Positions 1 to 7,729 of a DNA stretch of 64,000 bases are shown one piece after another. A model generated the notes under the pieces. That model searched no databases. It was not told the DNA's origin and saw only the letters and a list, made by a program, of their open reading frames with translations. This DNA comes from Lawsonibacter asaccharolyticus (GTDB lineage Bacteria; Bacillota; Clostridia; Oscillospirales; Oscillospiraceae), in the NCBI GenBank assembly GCA_003112755.1, contig BFBT01000001.1, forward strand, positions 2,728,001-2,792,000, given 5' to 3'. Numbering within the stretch: position 1 is the first letter of the stretch; every line of letters starts with the position of its first letter. The position numbers and the translations under genes were made by a program.

Positions 1-1
1 G

Positions 2-133
2 CAGCGGTTCGCCCGGGAGGGCAGAGCGTACAGCGATGACGCGGCGTTTCAGGACGAGCTGCTTAGGACCCTGGATCTGGTGTTCCGGGCGGACTTCGGG
101 GAAGCGTGGGATGGAGCAACAGCTGGGGCGTAA
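2..133 (+). CDS. C-terminal fragment of an unidentified protein (cut by window edge)
   Basis: An open frame enters from the left edge and runs 43 residues to TAA at 131-133. The visible tail is charged and ends in RADFGEAWDGATAGA. No family is recognised. The next gene begins 34 bp downstream in the same direction with its own ribosome-binding site, so the two may share a transcript. Confidence 0.5.
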   Translation, partial: QRFAREGRAYSDDAAFQDELLRTLDLVFRADFGEAWDGATAGA

Positions 134-167
134 GCCCTTCATGTATGCAAATTCAAGGAGAGTTTTT

Positions 168-1196
168 ATGAGCGAAAATAAATATCAGGAACTAAAGGCT
201 CTGCTGAAGGGAGAGTCGCTGGAAACCTTTGATGTGCGTGAGCATGTATTTACCCAAATTGGGCATAACCCAAATGTTCCTAACAATGGCAGCAAAATGA
301 AAAAACAAAAAAGAGAGGAATTCGAGCACGACAAAAACATATTCGATAAATATGATGGTTGCAACAGGCTCTTAATCAAAACTGCCATTGGAAAGAAGTG
401 GGCTGGCTTTTTTAACTATGATTATGATGCCTCGCGCTTTGCTAATCTAATCTATAAGGCAACATGGTTCCCTTCGGGCGATATTGAACCAATCGGGTGT
501 GTTGAAAAATACGAGTACGTGACCGTTTATGATGGCCGCTATTTCCGGGGGGACACCATGAATTCATGGTCAACGACACTAAATGAATTTGTTCGGACGC
601 TGGGAGAACGCTATGTGCTTGGATGGAAGGGAAGATACATCCCCGTGGGATATAACAGCTGGGAGGCATTCCTCAGCGATCCCAAAAGCTACAAGAAGGC
701 ATTTCCAGACTATATCACGGATTTTATGAAGGTAGTCTATACTGTCGGAAACTTTATCCCTGTTCCGCTGGCACCCAGCTTCAATACTTGCAGGAGCAGA
801 CTTTGCCATGACTATTGGGATCTGACCCTGTTGGCAATTTATCGGCATTATGAAAAAAATGATGCGGACAACAGCAATGGCTGGAGCGGATTACTCTCCC
901 GGGAAGGAGTGAAATGCTGGCTGGACGGATACGGCAGCTGGGACGCTTTCGTGGAGGGCAACTTCCTCCAAGACTTCGTTGATGAGAAAACGAAGAACGG
1001 CTACGGAATGCCAAAGCCATTGTGGACGGGGCATTTTGACAATCCAGGCTTACCCAAAGAAGGGAAATTCGAGGAGTTCTTCACCAATGCCGCTACCTGG
1101 ATCATGGCACGGGGCAAGAGGATCGCCATTGCTATGGCGGAGACACTCAGGTCGGCAGAGGAACAGGAGAGCGATGCAGGGGAGGGAGTCATATAA
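168..1196 (+). CDS. Uncharacterised protein, about 342 aa
   Basis: The start is placed at ATG 168 because AAGGAG (155-160) lies 7 nt upstream; the frame is open further upstream but overlaps the preceding gene. The protein is soluble, rich in Trp/Tyr/Phe, with no signal peptide or membrane segment. It contains MNSWSTTLNEFVR and a 'VGNFIPVP' stretch reminiscent of a widespread uncharacterised family (possibly DUF6994-like; weak recollection only). The DNA is visibly more AT-rich than the genes after it, which suggests separate acquisition. Its stop overlaps the start region of the next gene, so it probably heads the phosphoesterase operon. No function is proposed. Confidence 0.7.
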   Translation: MSENKYQELKALLKGESLETFDVREHVFTQIGHNPNVPNNGSKMKKQKREEFEHDKNIFDKYDGCNRLLIKTAIGKKWAGFFNYDYDASRFANLIYKATWFPSGDIEPIGCVEKYEYVTVYDGRYFRGDTMNSWSTTLNEFVRTLGERYVLGWKGRYIPVGYNSWEAFLSDPKSYKKAFPDYITDFMKVVYTVGNFIPVPLAPSFNTCRSRLCHDYWDLTLLAIYRHYEKNDADNSNGWSGLLSREGVKCWLDGYGSWDAFVEGNFLQDFVDEKTKNGYGMPKPLWTGHFDNPGLPKEGKFEEFFTNAATWIMARGKRIAIAMAETLRSAEEQESDAGEGVI

Positions 1197-1903
1197 TCTA
1201 CGTCTGTTCTGACATCCACGGCCGGTACGAACGTTGGCGAGCCCTGTTGCAGGCGATCGACCTCCTCCCCGACGACACCATCTATGTGCTGGGGGATGTG
1301 ATCGACCGGGGGCCGGACGGCTGCAAGATCCTGCTGGACATGATGGGTCGGCCCAACGTGCTCCCTATTCTGGGCAACCATGAATTCACCGCCGCCGTCT
1401 GCCTGCCCTGGCTGATGGAGGAGGTCACCGACCGCTCCCTGGCCGACTTGGATGGCACTCGGCTGGCCGCGCTTCAGGATTGGATCAGAAACGGCGGTGG
1501 TCTGACCCTCAGGGGGTTGCAGAAATTGTCACGGGCGGAGCGGGAGGACATTCTGGACTACCTGCGGGAGATGGAGCTGTACGCCGAGGCAGAGGCCAGT
1601 GGGCGGAGTTTCGTCCTCACCCATGCTGGGCTGGATCATTTTTCCCCAGACAAGCCTCTGGAGGACTATGCGCTGGAGGATTTTCTCTTCTACCGCCCCA
1701 AACCTGATGAGGCGTTCTGGCCGGACCGTTATCTGGTCTATGGCCACACCCCAACCCGCCTGCTAAGGGCACAGATGGGACAACCCCTGTCTGATGATAT
1801 CCTTCGCTGTGGGCGGCAGATCGCCATTGACTGCGGATGCGGCTTTGATGGGAAACTGGGATGTCTTTGCCTGGACACCTCGGAAACGTTCTATGTCGAG
1901 TAG
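1193..1903 (+). CDS. PPP-type metallophosphoesterase with a non-canonical start codon
   Basis: Motifs of the calcineurin-like/PPP fold appear in order: SDIHGR (metal-binding D and H), GDVIDRG, GNHE, a 'THAGLDH' block and a late 'YGHTP'. This is the Ser/Thr phosphatase / diadenosine tetraphosphatase type, which hydrolyses phosphoester bonds with two metal ions. The first standard start codon in frame is TTG 1247, but that would delete SDIHGR. The Shine-Dalgarno GGAGGG (1181-1186) is correctly spaced for ATA at 1193, and the reading ATA-ATC-TAC-GTC matches the ATG-ATC-TAT-GCG start of the sister gene at 3874. The start therefore looks like a mutated ATG. It overlaps the stop of the preceding gene. 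Confidence 0.75.
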   Translation: MIYVCSDIHGRYERWRALLQAIDLLPDDTIYVLGDVIDRGPDGCKILLDMMGRPNVLPILGNHEFTAAVCLPWLMEEVTDRSLADLDGTRLAALQDWIRNGGGLTLRGLQKLSRAEREDILDYLREMELYAEAEASGRSFVLTHAGLDHFSPDKPLEDYALEDFLFYRPKPDEAFWPDRYLVYGHTPTRLLRAQMGQPLSDDILRCGRQIAIDCGCGFDGKLGCLCLDTSETFYVE

Positions 1904-1918
1904 AGGGGGCCTTCCGTC

Positions 1919-2047
1919 ATGATCTTTTTTACATCGGACCTGCACTTTGGCCTCTCGAATATCATCCGGGCAGCACAGCGGCCATTTGACACCGTGGAAG
2001 AAATGGACACGGCTCTGATCCGGAAATGGCTTCGGGAATACGGATAG
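1919..2047 (+). pseudogene. Truncated metallophosphoesterase remnant (42 codons)
   Basis: The frame opens MIFFTSDLHFGLSNIIRAAQ, the N-terminus typical of a phosphoesterase family that begins MIFFTSDTHFGHxNII, and continues through a 'RPFDTVEEMDTALIRKW' segment before TAG at 2045-2047. Only the first metal-binding motif (D-x-H) is present; the GDxxxR and GNHE blocks are missing. It sits between two intact phosphoesterases, so it is best read as a deleted paralogue. The 97 bp after the stop hold no recognisable remainder. Confidence 0.7.
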
Positions 2048-2144
2048 CGAGTTTCACACAGCGGGACGGCCGTCCGTGCGCCCCTGCCTGGAATTTGTGC
2101 CGTCTGAAAAACCGCAGGAAGTTTGACGCAAAGGAGGGTACCTT

Positions 2145-2840
2145 ATGGTAATTTTGACTGGCGATACCCACGGCATGTTTGACCGTATTGAAGACTTCTG
2201 CGCGGAGTATGATACCACGACAGAGGACATTATGATCATTCTGGGCGACGCAGGAATCAACTACTGGCTGGACGAGCGTGACGTGGAACTGAAAGATCGC
2301 CTGTCCCGGCTGCCCATCACGCTCTTCTGTATTCACGGCAACCACGAGGAGCGTCCGGAGGAAGTACCCGGCTACGACCTGACGGACTGGATGGGCGGTC
2401 AGGTCTGGGTGCAAAAGGAATATGCCAATCTGCTGTTCGCGGAGGATGGGGAGGTCTATGAGTTCAATGGGAAACAGGCGATCGCCATCGGCGGGGCCTA
2501 CAGTGTCGATAAATTTTATCGCATTGCCGCTGGCGCCCCGTGGTTCCCAACCGAACAGCCGGACGGCCACATCAAGCAGCTGGTGGAAAATGCCCTAAAG
2601 CGCGTCGACTGGCGGGTAGATTATGTGCTCTCTCACACGGTGCCATTGAGCGCCATGCCCCGGCATGCCTTTTTGCCTACGCTTAACCAGAGTATGGTCG
2701 ACAATTCCACAGAGAAATGGCTGGAGACGATTCAGCAGAAACTGACGTATGAGCGATGGTTTGCCGGTCATTTCCATGTTACATGGAGTTTTGACCGCAT
2801 CCAGATCCTGTTTGAGGATTACGATACGCTGGAATACTGA
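2145..2840 (+). CDS. Metallophosphoesterase, 231 aa
   Basis: Calcineurin-like phosphoesterase motifs are complete: GDTHG near residue 6, ILGDAG near residue 34, GNHEE near residue 65, a 'LSHT' block and GHFH near the C-terminus. The start ATG 2145 follows AAGGAGG with suitable spacing. The protein lacks signal peptide or membrane segments, so it is cytoplasmic. It is a second, diverged phosphoesterase in this island, and its GD-AG in place of GDxxDRG puts it outside the PPP subclass of its neighbours. The substrate cannot be predicted; nucleotides, phosphoproteins or RNA ends are all possible. Confidence 0.85.
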   Translation: MVILTGDTHGMFDRIEDFCAEYDTTTEDIMIILGDAGINYWLDERDVELKDRLSRLPITLFCIHGNHEERPEEVPGYDLTDWMGGQVWVQKEYANLLFAEDGEVYEFNGKQAIAIGGAYSVDKFYRIAAGAPWFPTEQPDGHIKQLVENALKRVDWRVDYVLSHTVPLSAMPRHAFLPTLNQSMVDNSTEKWLETIQQKLTYERWFAGHFHVTWSFDRIQILFEDYDTLEY

Positions 2841-2938
2841 AAAACCATTTGTATGGAGGCTCTCAGGACAGAACTCAGCCCTGAGACAGCAGCTGCGCCA
2901 CCGGAGATCCAACCGGCTGAAAGAAAGGGGGAGGCCAT

Positions 2939-3877
2939 ATGCCAAAGTTGATTTTTGTGATCGGAGCGAACGCGACGGGAAAAACATATTTCATCCGCCA
3001 GCGGTTCAGCGGAAAAGGAATGACCTGTTTTAATATTTACGACTATCAGCAGCGCGTCTATCGGGAAGAAGGTGTCGGCGAGTTTGTCCCAATGGGCGCT
3101 CAGTTCCGATATTTGATGAGAGCCAATCAGATGCTTTTGGCGGATGTCAAGGAAGCGTTGACGCGAGATGAGGACGTGGTGGTAGAGCATACGCTTTACA
3201 TGGCAAAGCGCCGGATCGCCTATATTGATGTACTCCGCAAGGGGGTAAAGGATCTCACGATCGATGTGTATGTCATGTGTCCCAGCGATGCACAATGGGA
3301 AGCGAACGCGGTCAGCCGTGGAGAGGCGGACTATTTTCAGCGATACAGGATTGAAGCAGAGATCATAGAATTCCCAAATAGCTCAGAGGGAATTGATGCT
3401 ATCTACGAGGTAATTGACGGAGAAATAAAATTGAGAATGGACCCGCCCCGACCGGAGATTTACGAATCTGCAAAACGAGCATTAGCAGAGGAGGCTGAAC
3501 GCCTTCAGACCGAGGATGAAGCAAGGGAGAAAAGAAAACGGTTGGTCGATAGTATGCGGGAGCGCCCGTTCTGGCACTACTGTGAGGTATGCGGGAAAAA
3601 GGAGTTTATCACAGCGCGGGATGCGTGCGATTCCGGTTGGGATTATCCGCCTCATATGGGGAACTTTGGACTGCTCGGCCCCCGGACCTGCGGGAAGTGC
3701 CAGTTAAAAGATACCCTGTTTTGGAAGATTCATACAGGCGGAACGCTGCCCATTGTATGCGAGGGGGACCTGACGCCGAAGGAACTCGTTACATGGCGGA
3801 GGATTAAGGGCGAGCCGGAAAGTTTACTGAAGGAAGAAACTGAGGCTCCAAGAATGTCTGGGGAGAACATCGTATGA
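2939..3877 (+). CDS. P-loop kinase-like protein with C-terminal zinc ribbon
   Basis: The N-terminus has a Walker A motif, GANATGKT (residues 9-16), followed by a zeta-toxin / small-molecule-kinase-like core with 'VVVEHTLYMAKRR'. A charged helix (about residues 180-210) leads to a likely zinc ribbon: CEVC near residue 219 and CGKC near residue 247. GGGGAGG precedes ATG 2939. The gene overlaps the next phosphoesterase gene by ATGA (3874-3877), which argues for coupled synthesis. A kinase flanked by phosphatases suggests a phosphorylation/dephosphorylation pair acting on the same class of substrate; the substrate is unknown. Zeta-type toxin is an alternative, but no antitoxin is seen. Confidence 0.7.
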   Translation: MPKLIFVIGANATGKTYFIRQRFSGKGMTCFNIYDYQQRVYREEGVGEFVPMGAQFRYLMRANQMLLADVKEALTRDEDVVVEHTLYMAKRRIAYIDVLRKGVKDLTIDVYVMCPSDAQWEANAVSRGEADYFQRYRIEAEIIEFPNSSEGIDAIYEVIDGEIKLRMDPPRPEIYESAKRALAEEAERLQTEDEAREKRKRLVDSMRERPFWHYCEVCGKKEFITARDACDSGWDYPPHMGNFGLLGPRTCGKCQLKDTLFWKIHTGGTLPIVCEGDLTPKELVTWRRIKGEPESLLKEETEAPRMSGENIV

Positions 3878-4731
3878 TCTATGCGATTAGCGATATTCAT
3901 GGCTATTATCGGGAAATTTACCGTTGGTTCGACCAGATGGGCAATCTGGCGCCGTTTGAAAACGGAGCAAATAAGCTTGTCCTTCTGGGGGATTACGTAG
4001 ATTATGGGGCGGATTCCTTCAAGGTCCTGAGGGTGATTCATGCGGCAACCTTGTATCTTCAGGATGCCCTTGTGGTCCTGCGGGGCGACCATGAGGAGGC
4101 CTTCCTGGATTGGCTGGACCGATATAGCCGCCCCAATGCGGGGGAAACGGACATGGACAGCTTCCCAGAGCGGAATGGATGGCTCCGGGCAGACTCCGAT
4201 ACGGGCTACCAAACCCTGCGCGGCTTCCTGGAAAAAGAGCAGTGGGAATTTTTCAGCCGGATCACGCCAACTGCGAGTGAACGCACGCTCAATAGAGAGG
4301 CTGCCCGCATGATCCTGGATAACCACCAGGAGATCATCACATGGCTGCGGAGTCTCCCCTATTACTATGAAACAGAGCGCCAGATTTTTGTTCACGCCGG
4401 GATTGACGAACGCTGCCCCATGCGGTGGCAGGAGTTGACGGACTCCTATATATTTGTAGGGAAGTATCCCGTCTCTACAGGATACTTCCCCAAGGATATT
4501 ATTGCTGGTCATGTCGCGGTAGCTGAAGCTGCAGGAACCCCTGAACATGAGGGTATCTATTTCGATGGGGCAAGCCACTACTTCATAGACAGAGCCGTAC
4601 AGGAAACAGGCAAACTGTTGTGCCTGGCCTATGATGAGCAGAACGGCCGGTACTATGAACTTCTTAGAACGGCCAAGTCTCCCGGCAAAAGGGACCGTGT
4701 TTATGGGGAATTAAAGCCGTTGGGGAAATAA
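3874..4731 (+). CDS. PPP-family metallophosphoesterase (PrpE/ApaH-like)
   Basis: Motifs run ISDIHGYY (residues 5-12), GDYVDYG near residue 45, a 'LRGDHEE' in place of GNHE near residue 74, VHAGIDE near residue 178 and 'AGHVAV' near residue 215. This is the Ser/Thr phosphatase or bis(5'-nucleosyl)-tetraphosphatase type. Asn of GNHE is replaced by Asp, a change worth noting because that Asn normally binds metal and the scissile phosphate. The start ATG overlaps the stop of the upstream kinase gene, so the two are translated together. Confidence 0.8.
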   Translation: MIYAISDIHGYYREIYRWFDQMGNLAPFENGANKLVLLGDYVDYGADSFKVLRVIHAATLYLQDALVVLRGDHEEAFLDWLDRYSRPNAGETDMDSFPERNGWLRADSDTGYQTLRGFLEKEQWEFFSRITPTASERTLNREAARMILDNHQEIITWLRSLPYYYETERQIFVHAGIDERCPMRWQELTDSYIFVGKYPVSTGYFPKDIIAGHVAVAEAAGTPEHEGIYFDGASHYFIDRAVQETGKLLCLAYDEQNGRYYELLRTAKSPGKRDRVYGELKPLGK

Positions 4732-4762
4732 GGCAGGGCCGGTTTGGAGACTGGAAGAAAAT

Positions 4763-5320
4763 ATGGAAGAAAACAGATCGCTGAAGTATATCAAATCAAA
4801 GGATGTCCGGGCGTACATAAAGCGTACCGGGCTGCAATTTTCGGACGGTGAGGTCGGCACACTTCTCTTCCATTCCGGTATGCCGTATCATGAGTTGCAC
4901 TGTGCCCTAAAGGAACTGGCGGAAAGGACAGCCGATCAGGAGCTGCGCCGGCAGATTGAGGAGCGGATTGCCTATGATGAACGGTGCTCGGAGATATTCA
5001 GGACCAATGACGGGAGTTTCTTTTTCGCAGTGAGCGTGGATGCGGGCAGCAAGGAATGCGAATACGATGAAATAATTGGATACTTTGCGTCGGTGGAGTT
5101 GGCGCTGGCGTTTATGAAGGGAAAAAACGTCCCCTTCACCGTCAAGAAATATCAGATTGTCGGCCTGCGAGAACCACTTGTGAAATCCGTGGTGCAAGTG
5201 AATCCACGCCTGCATTTGCCACTGGAGTACTACGACTCTTCTATCCGTGTGGAATTTTTGACGGAAAGGGGAACCTTTCCACATCCCCCCCACCGACTTG
5301 GAAAGGACTGTTTTGGATAG
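4763..5320 (+). CDS. Uncharacterised protein, 185 aa
   Basis: GGAAGAAAAT precedes ATG 4763, 31 bp after the phosphoesterase stop, so it is probably in the same operon. The protein starts MEENRSLKYIKSKDVRAYIK and has an N-terminal helical half (to about residue 75) and a mixed half containing 'SFFFAVSVDAGSKECEYDEIIGYF'. No catalytic motif, signal peptide or membrane helix is visible. The last 20 residues are Pro/Arg-rich and may be altered, because the DNA immediately downstream is degenerate. Confidence 0.6.
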   Translation: MEENRSLKYIKSKDVRAYIKRTGLQFSDGEVGTLLFHSGMPYHELHCALKELAERTADQELRRQIEERIAYDERCSEIFRTNDGSFFFAVSVDAGSKECEYDEIIGYFASVELALAFMKGKNVPFTVKKYQIVGLREPLVKSVVQVNPRLHLPLEYYDSSIRVEFLTERGTFPHPPHRLGKDCFG

Positions 5321-5456
5321 CACGGAGTGTCGGAAAGATCTTTTGGAGGCTGCCAGCCGTATGCTGGCCGGTGGGACATCCCTGTAGGGCTTTTCCTGCG
5401 CTTACCATGCGTATCAGGCGGAACTGCGGAGAACAAAACGGAAGAATGGGATATGA
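5313..5456 (+). pseudogene. Small interrupted gene
   Basis: A TTG-initiated frame at 5313, preceded by AAAGGA, reads MDSTECRKDLLEAASRMLAG and stops at TAG 5385-5387. The same frame then continues with 'GFSCAYHAYQAELRRTKRKNGI' to TGA 5454-5456, so a single nonsense codon appears to split one small helical protein. A further short frame follows (ATG 5472 to TGA 5570, 32 aa, starting MTIYVLEIP). The stretch 5321-5609 therefore looks like decaying coding DNA rather than empty spacer. Confidence 0.35.
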
Positions 5457-5609
5457 GAGGCGCCCCATCTTATGACCATCTATGTTCTGGAGATTCCAAA
5501 TAGCCGTTTCTCATCCTGCCCGGCGGTTATCTGGATGGCCTGCCGGCGCTCTGGTAGCAGAAAAATCTGAAACTGTGGACGGAATATCGGGAATGGGAGA
5601 GAACTTATT

Positions 5610-5732
5610 ATGTGCTATCAGGAAATCGGATGCTCAGAACCGGAAAACTATTACAGAATAACCCTGAAGGCAGATGGCGGCACTACCGTCTCATGTATGA
5701 AGAACAGCTTTTTACAGAAAAAGCCGAAATGA
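5610..5732 (+). CDS. Small ORF, 40 aa
   Basis: ATG 5610 follows GGGAGA at good distance and encodes MCYQEIGCSEPENYYRITLK followed by a basic tail. Its stop TGA (5730-5732) overlaps the ATG of the next small frame (5729) in the ATGA arrangement common in this window. No family is recognised; it could be a remnant of a longer gene. Confidence 0.35.
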   Translation: MCYQEIGCSEPENYYRITLKADGGTTVSCMKNSFLQKKPK

Positions 5733-5917
5733 ATGCTGATATAGCGACACTGACGAAAACTGACTACCGGGAGTTTTTTGATGATGTATTTGGGATGGAT
5801 GAACGACTGGAGTTCTCCGTCGATAGAGAGGAGACAGCCGGTGAGCAGGAGCAAAAAACGAACGCCCGTGATCAAACAGGGCAAGGGAGCAGATGGCAAG
5901 CGGGCCGCAAACCGTAA
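5729..5917 (+). CDS. Small ORF, 62 aa, acidic
   Basis: It begins at the ATGA overlap with the preceding small frame and encodes MNADIATLTKTDYREFFDDV followed by a very charged tail. The last 77 nt overlap the better supported basic small protein at 5841 in a different frame, so at most the N-terminal part is likely under selection. No family is recognised. Confidence 0.3.
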   Translation: MNADIATLTKTDYREFFDDVFGMDERLEFSVDREETAGEQEQKTNARDQTGQGSRWQAGRKP

Positions 5918-6059
5918 GGTACGGCAACTCAAGGATTTACCGACAGGAAAGTCAAAGCAATATAAGCGATTTTACCCTCAGTGGGATGTATGGGATTTTC
6001 GTTTTTATTTGTCAGAGCGTAGCATAGAGATAGCGGGGAAAAAGCGTCTTCGAAAGTAG
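5841..6059 (+). CDS. Small basic protein, 72 aa
   Basis: GTG 5841 is chosen over upstream ATGs because GAGGAG (5828-5833) is correctly spaced. The product, beginning VSRSKKRTPVIKQGKGADGK, is Lys/Arg-rich in its first 45 residues and ends in an aromatic 'QWDVWDFRFYLSE' segment. Short proteins starting MSRSxKKTP are common in phages and conjugative elements of Firmicutes; their role is not known. It is the last gene of the left island before the promoter at 6160. Confidence 0.5.
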   Translation: MSRSKKRTPVIKQGKGADGKRAANRKVRQLKDLPTGKSKQYKRFYPQWDVWDFRFYLSERSIEIAGKKRLRK

Positions 6060-6159
6060 AATGAAGGACTCTATTTTTCTGGTGAGGAAGACTGTAAAAC
6101 AGAAGGGAAACACAACTCTCAAATCTTACGTGGAAAAGTCAAAGAAAAGCATTCCACCA

Positions 6160-6188
6160 TTTACAGGCATCCTCCGCTCCGCTATACT
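6160..6188 (+). promoter_or_regulatory. Sigma-A type promoter for the DUF1653/HTH gene
   Basis: TTTACA (6160-6165) and TATACT (6183-6188) are separated by exactly 17 nt and lie 29 bp upstream of the ATG at 6218, which has GGAGG at 6205-6209. Confidence 0.65.
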
Positions 6189-6217
6189 GAGAGCAGAAAA
6201 AGAATGGAGGTACGGCA

Positions 6218-6925
6218 ATGTCGGGCAGGCGGATCTGTGCTGGGTACTACCGGCGGTACGATGGCAAGGTGGTCTATGTGATTTCCACGGCCACGGATGC
6301 CGACACCGGAGAGCAGACCGTCATCTGGACTTCCTATCCTTTCGCGGATGTCCCCAGGTACTGCACCTCCACCAAAAAGTCCTTCTGCGCATTCGTGGAA
6401 ATGGACGGAGAGCGGAAAGCCAAGTACAAGCGGCTGATGAATATGAAAATCTCGGAGGTTGCCATCGAGCGGCTGGAAGACGAGGGCTTCCGGGGGCCGG
6501 CGCGCAAACGGCAGAGGCGGCAGTTGGAGGAGGAATACGACTCCCGCAAATATCAGCAGTCTCTCTCCTACCTCGCATATGCGAAAGATCTGTGTGAGAA
6601 CTATACCTTCGACCGGAACAAATACCGCCTCTGCGTGAAAGAAAAAAGATATGCGGCCATCACACGAAGTGACTTCGCCAAGCTGAAAGAGGATCTGCAA
6701 TTTCTGGACAACGCCATGAAAACTGTACTGTCCGAGTACAAGAATTATTTCCAAGAGCGGTTCGTGGAGGGCCTGTCCATCCGCAAATACGCCGAGGCAC
6801 ACCAGCTGAACCGGGGCAGCGTGGACTATCTGCAAAAGAAATTTTTCTCTGCCCTGGCCCGTCTGCTGAAGGAGCGTGACGAGACAGAGGGAAAATGCCG
6901 TCTGCGGAAACCGGCGCAAAACTGA
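6218..6925 (+). CDS. DUF1653-like protein with C-terminal HTH
   Basis: The first 60 residues (GYYRRYDGKVVYVISTATDA and following) resemble DUF1653, a small beta-rich domain seen in phage and ICE proteins. A charged linker follows, and the last 60 residues (FVEGLSIRKYAEAHQLNRGS then a basic helix) look like a sigma-region-4 or HTH recognition unit. It is probably a DNA-binding regulator of the small mobile element: it has its own promoter and precedes the excisionase-like and replication-type genes in the same direction. Function is inferred from architecture only. Confidence 0.6.
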   Translation: MSGRRICAGYYRRYDGKVVYVISTATDADTGEQTVIWTSYPFADVPRYCTSTKKSFCAFVEMDGERKAKYKRLMNMKISEVAIERLEDEGFRGPARKRQRRQLEEEYDSRKYQQSLSYLAYAKDLCENYTFDRNKYRLCVKEKRYAAITRSDFAKLKEDLQFLDNAMKTVLSEYKNYFQERFVEGLSIRKYAEAHQLNRGSVDYLQKKFFSALARLLKERDETEGKCRLRKPAQN

Positions 6926-7106
6926 ATTGAGCCCAGCCCTGAGCGGAGCGTCTGCTGACCAAGCAGGCGCTCCACTTTTCTGCCAAAAATATGTCAAAAG
7001 GATATTATTTCCCCAATACATAGTGAAAGGACAAAAGAGGTACAGATGTGTCAATTCTATGTCACTCAAGAAATGTCCTTGGGTAAAGTAGTAGGGGGGA
7101 ATCAAA

Positions 7107-7316
7107 ATGAAAGAGTCTGCCTACAAAAATTATGAGGAGCTGCCACTGTTTCTCAACTCAAAAACAGTGGCGAAAGTATTGGGCGTCTCACCGTCCAGCG
7201 GATATGAACTGATGCACGAGCCAGGCTTCCCGGTGCTGCGCATCGGCAACAGGATGGTGGTGCCCAAGGAGCAGTTCATCCAGTGGGTAAACGAGCGTGT
7301 AGGAGGTGGCGTATGA
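7107..7316 (+). CDS. Excisionase-like HTH protein (AlpA/Xis type)
   Basis: The 69-residue product has the excisionase/MerR-like winged HTH pattern: 'FLNSKTVAKVLGVS' helix-turn-helix, then 'PGFPVLRIGNRMVVPKEQF', the wing typical of the HTH_17 family. These proteins bend DNA at attachment sites or act as small transcription factors for mobile elements. A GGGGGGAA ribosome site precedes ATG 7107. The stop overlaps the ATG of the next gene (ATGA 7313-7316). Two tyrosine recombinases lie 1.9 kb downstream, consistent with a directionality role. Confidence 0.7.
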   Translation: MKESAYKNYEELPLFLNSKTVAKVLGVSPSSGYELMHEPGFPVLRIGNRMVVPKEQFIQWVNERVGGGV

Positions 7317-7729
7317 GGTACAGCAAGTACAGCGGGCACGGGAATTTTTTCTCTCTGCCCAACGAAGTGTTTCTCCTGGGCCTGAGTGCCGGTGAACTGG
7401 CGGTGTACAGTTACCTGAAACGGTGTGAGGGCCGCAAGACGCACCAGTGCTGGCCCAGTATCAAAACGATTGGACAAGCGGTGGGCATGAGTGTGAACAC
7501 GGTGCGTAAGTACGTCCGTCAACTGGAGGAGCGCGGCATCATCACCACAGAACCTACTGAGATTATTACCAAAGCTGGAGAAAAGCGAAACGGCAATCTG
7601 TTGTTCACGCTCCGTCCCATACAGGTGGTGATCAATGAGTACTATGCCCGCCAGATGGACGAACTGGAGTTGACGGCGGAGCGGCAGCGGGTGGTGAAAC
7701 TCCTGTCAAAGCAGGAAAGCCCCGCTTGA
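7313..7729 (+). CDS. Replication-type winged HTH protein, 138 aa
   Basis: The start is set at ATG 7313 by ATGA overlap with the excisionase-like gene and GGAGG upstream. The protein has 'NEVFLLGLSAGELAVYSYLK', then 'CWPSIKTIGQAVGMSVNTVR', the recognition helix of the Rep/DnaD-like winged HTH used by plasmid and ICE initiators. The same architecture recurs in the HTH protein at 29994-30248, and in both cases an oriT-like sequence lies just downstream. A role in initiating element replication, or in regulating transfer, is inferred. Confidence 0.65.
   Translation: MRYSKYSGHGNFFSLPNEVFLLGLSAGELAVYSYLKRCEGRKTHQCWPSIKTIGQAVGMSVNTVRKYVRQLEERGIITTEPTEIITKAGEKRNGNLLFTLRPIQVVINEYYARQMDELELTAERQRVVKLLSKQESPA

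Noticed and set aside
6061..6597. 178-codon + strand frame starting MKDSIFLVRK
   Set aside because: It runs through the 6160 promoter and then in the wrong frame through the DUF1653/HTH gene; no ribosome site and no sensible protein after the overlap.
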